Shown one piece after another: positions 63,291 to 64,000 of a stretch of 64,000 bases of DNA. Under the pieces are notes generated by a model, which did no database searches, was not told the origin of the DNA, and worked only from the letters and a program-made list of their open reading frames with translations. Position 1 is the first letter of the stretch; every line of letters starts with the position of its first letter. The position numbers were made by a program, and so were the translations under genes. The DNA is from Hofstenia miamia (lineage: Eukaryota; Xenacoelomorpha; Acoela): assembly GCA_004352715.1 (NCBI GenBank), contig SCFE01000024.1:1952351-2016350 (forward strand), given 5' to 3'.

Positions 63291-64000
63291 TACTAAAACA
63301 ATTTTTAATAAGATTCATGAAAAATTTCAAAAAAATTATGACTTACCAAAAACTTAAAAATAAATTTTACACATAAGCTATTTAAAGTAGTATACATTAC
63401 AGAGGCCAGCTTAAGTATGTAATAGACTACACGTATCTGGACTAACACAGTTATAATGCAATTAGAACTAATACGGATATGCACAACTTCAGTGGCATCA
63501 TGGAATATGTGGCAATTAGTGCCGCAGCGAGACAACAAAGCAGCCATCAATTATATATGAGTATCTGCACGAGCTAGACTCCAGAAATGAACGGGTTTAC
63601 ACAGCAGTCAAAAGACAGACGAGAATGACCTGCGTCTGAATTGCACGCTGCCCCCCCCCTTCATCTCTGTCGAAGACCTAGCTGCTCATGGCCATCTAAT
63701 AAGATAATATTAGCAAGAATTGAAATGAGCTAAGAAACGTTTAATAAACGTTTACGGACACAATGACCCTATGTATACAAAAGACTGTATGCATAATAAC
63801 AGCAACCTGCCATTAGGCAGAACAAATTAATACTGCGGAGTGACGTANAAATTTTATGTATAATTTTATAAGGTTTGCAGGCCAAATACAGAAAAATTTC
63901 AAAAGCCATCACTTTGAATTAAATTTGCTTATCAACTTAAAAACAATTTAATGAAATTGATAATATTCAAAAGAGAAATGAAATATATACGTATATATAT
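63291..64000. other. Upstream region of the DPP gene
   Basis: The acceptor-like TTTTAG just before the ATG suggests a 5' UTR exon somewhere here or beyond the window. A run of C lies at about 63650-63660 and a single N at 63847. No promoter motif can be named with confidence. Confidence 0.45.

Overview
This is AT-rich animal (metazoan) nuclear DNA, not bacterial. It carries two spliced housekeeping genes embedded in dense transposon debris. Splice acceptors are almost all TAG (11 of 12 assigned, one AAG, no CAG). With the low GC, the divergent UTP6 and the element mix, this fits a fast-evolving, small-genome invertebrate; an AT-rich cnidarian or myxozoan-like lineage is my guess, not a demonstrated assignment.

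Host genes. (1) UTP6, a U3 snoRNP/SSU-processome HAT-repeat protein, is present in full but split. Exons 1-4 lie on the minus strand at 32502-34305 and exon 5 on the plus strand at 5593-6574. Phases match exactly and the five exons total 1761 nt (586 aa), so the gene looks intact but is broken by an inversion or a misoriented contig at the 1000-N gap 27359-28358. (2) A complete nine-exon dipeptidyl peptidase 8/9-type gene (816 aa) occupies the minus strand at 35355-63290. Its 16.8 kb sixth intron is packed with mobile elements. The two genes are minus-strand neighbours about 1 kb apart.

Mobile elements, left to right: a gutted mariner (1681-2638); a complete piggyBac-like element with TTAA target sites and an intact transposase (2690-5441); a hAT-like fragment (7.8-8.4 kb); a LINE 3' end (8.9-9.5 kb); two diverged restriction-like-endonuclease LINEs (9.6-12.7 and 12.85-14.9 kb); a 76-bp satellite that reverses orientation (16.96-18.48 kb); two partial tail-to-tail copies of a Ty3/gypsy-like retroelement (18.48-23.1 kb plus, 23.5-27.3 kb minus); MITEs inside UTP6 introns; a second, LTR-bounded Ty3/gypsy-like element (39748-50046, minus); a Tc1/IS630-like element with an intact transposase (51193-52840) inserted in a hAT transposase frame (51.1-54.9 kb); and LINE fragments at 55.0-55.4 and about 61.1 kb.

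The most unusual system is the retroelement family represented at 18.5-27.3 kb and 39.7-50.0 kb. After gag and pol (joined by a -1 frameshift at a TTTAAAC slippery site) it carries two further reading frames downstream of integrase. One is a basic, low-complexity protein; the other is a long unknown protein of about 900 residues, recognisably conserved between the two diverged lineages.

Several N-runs are flanked by near-identical duplicated sequence (41.0-43.5, 47.1-47.6, 56.3-56.9 kb), so local order there is unreliable.
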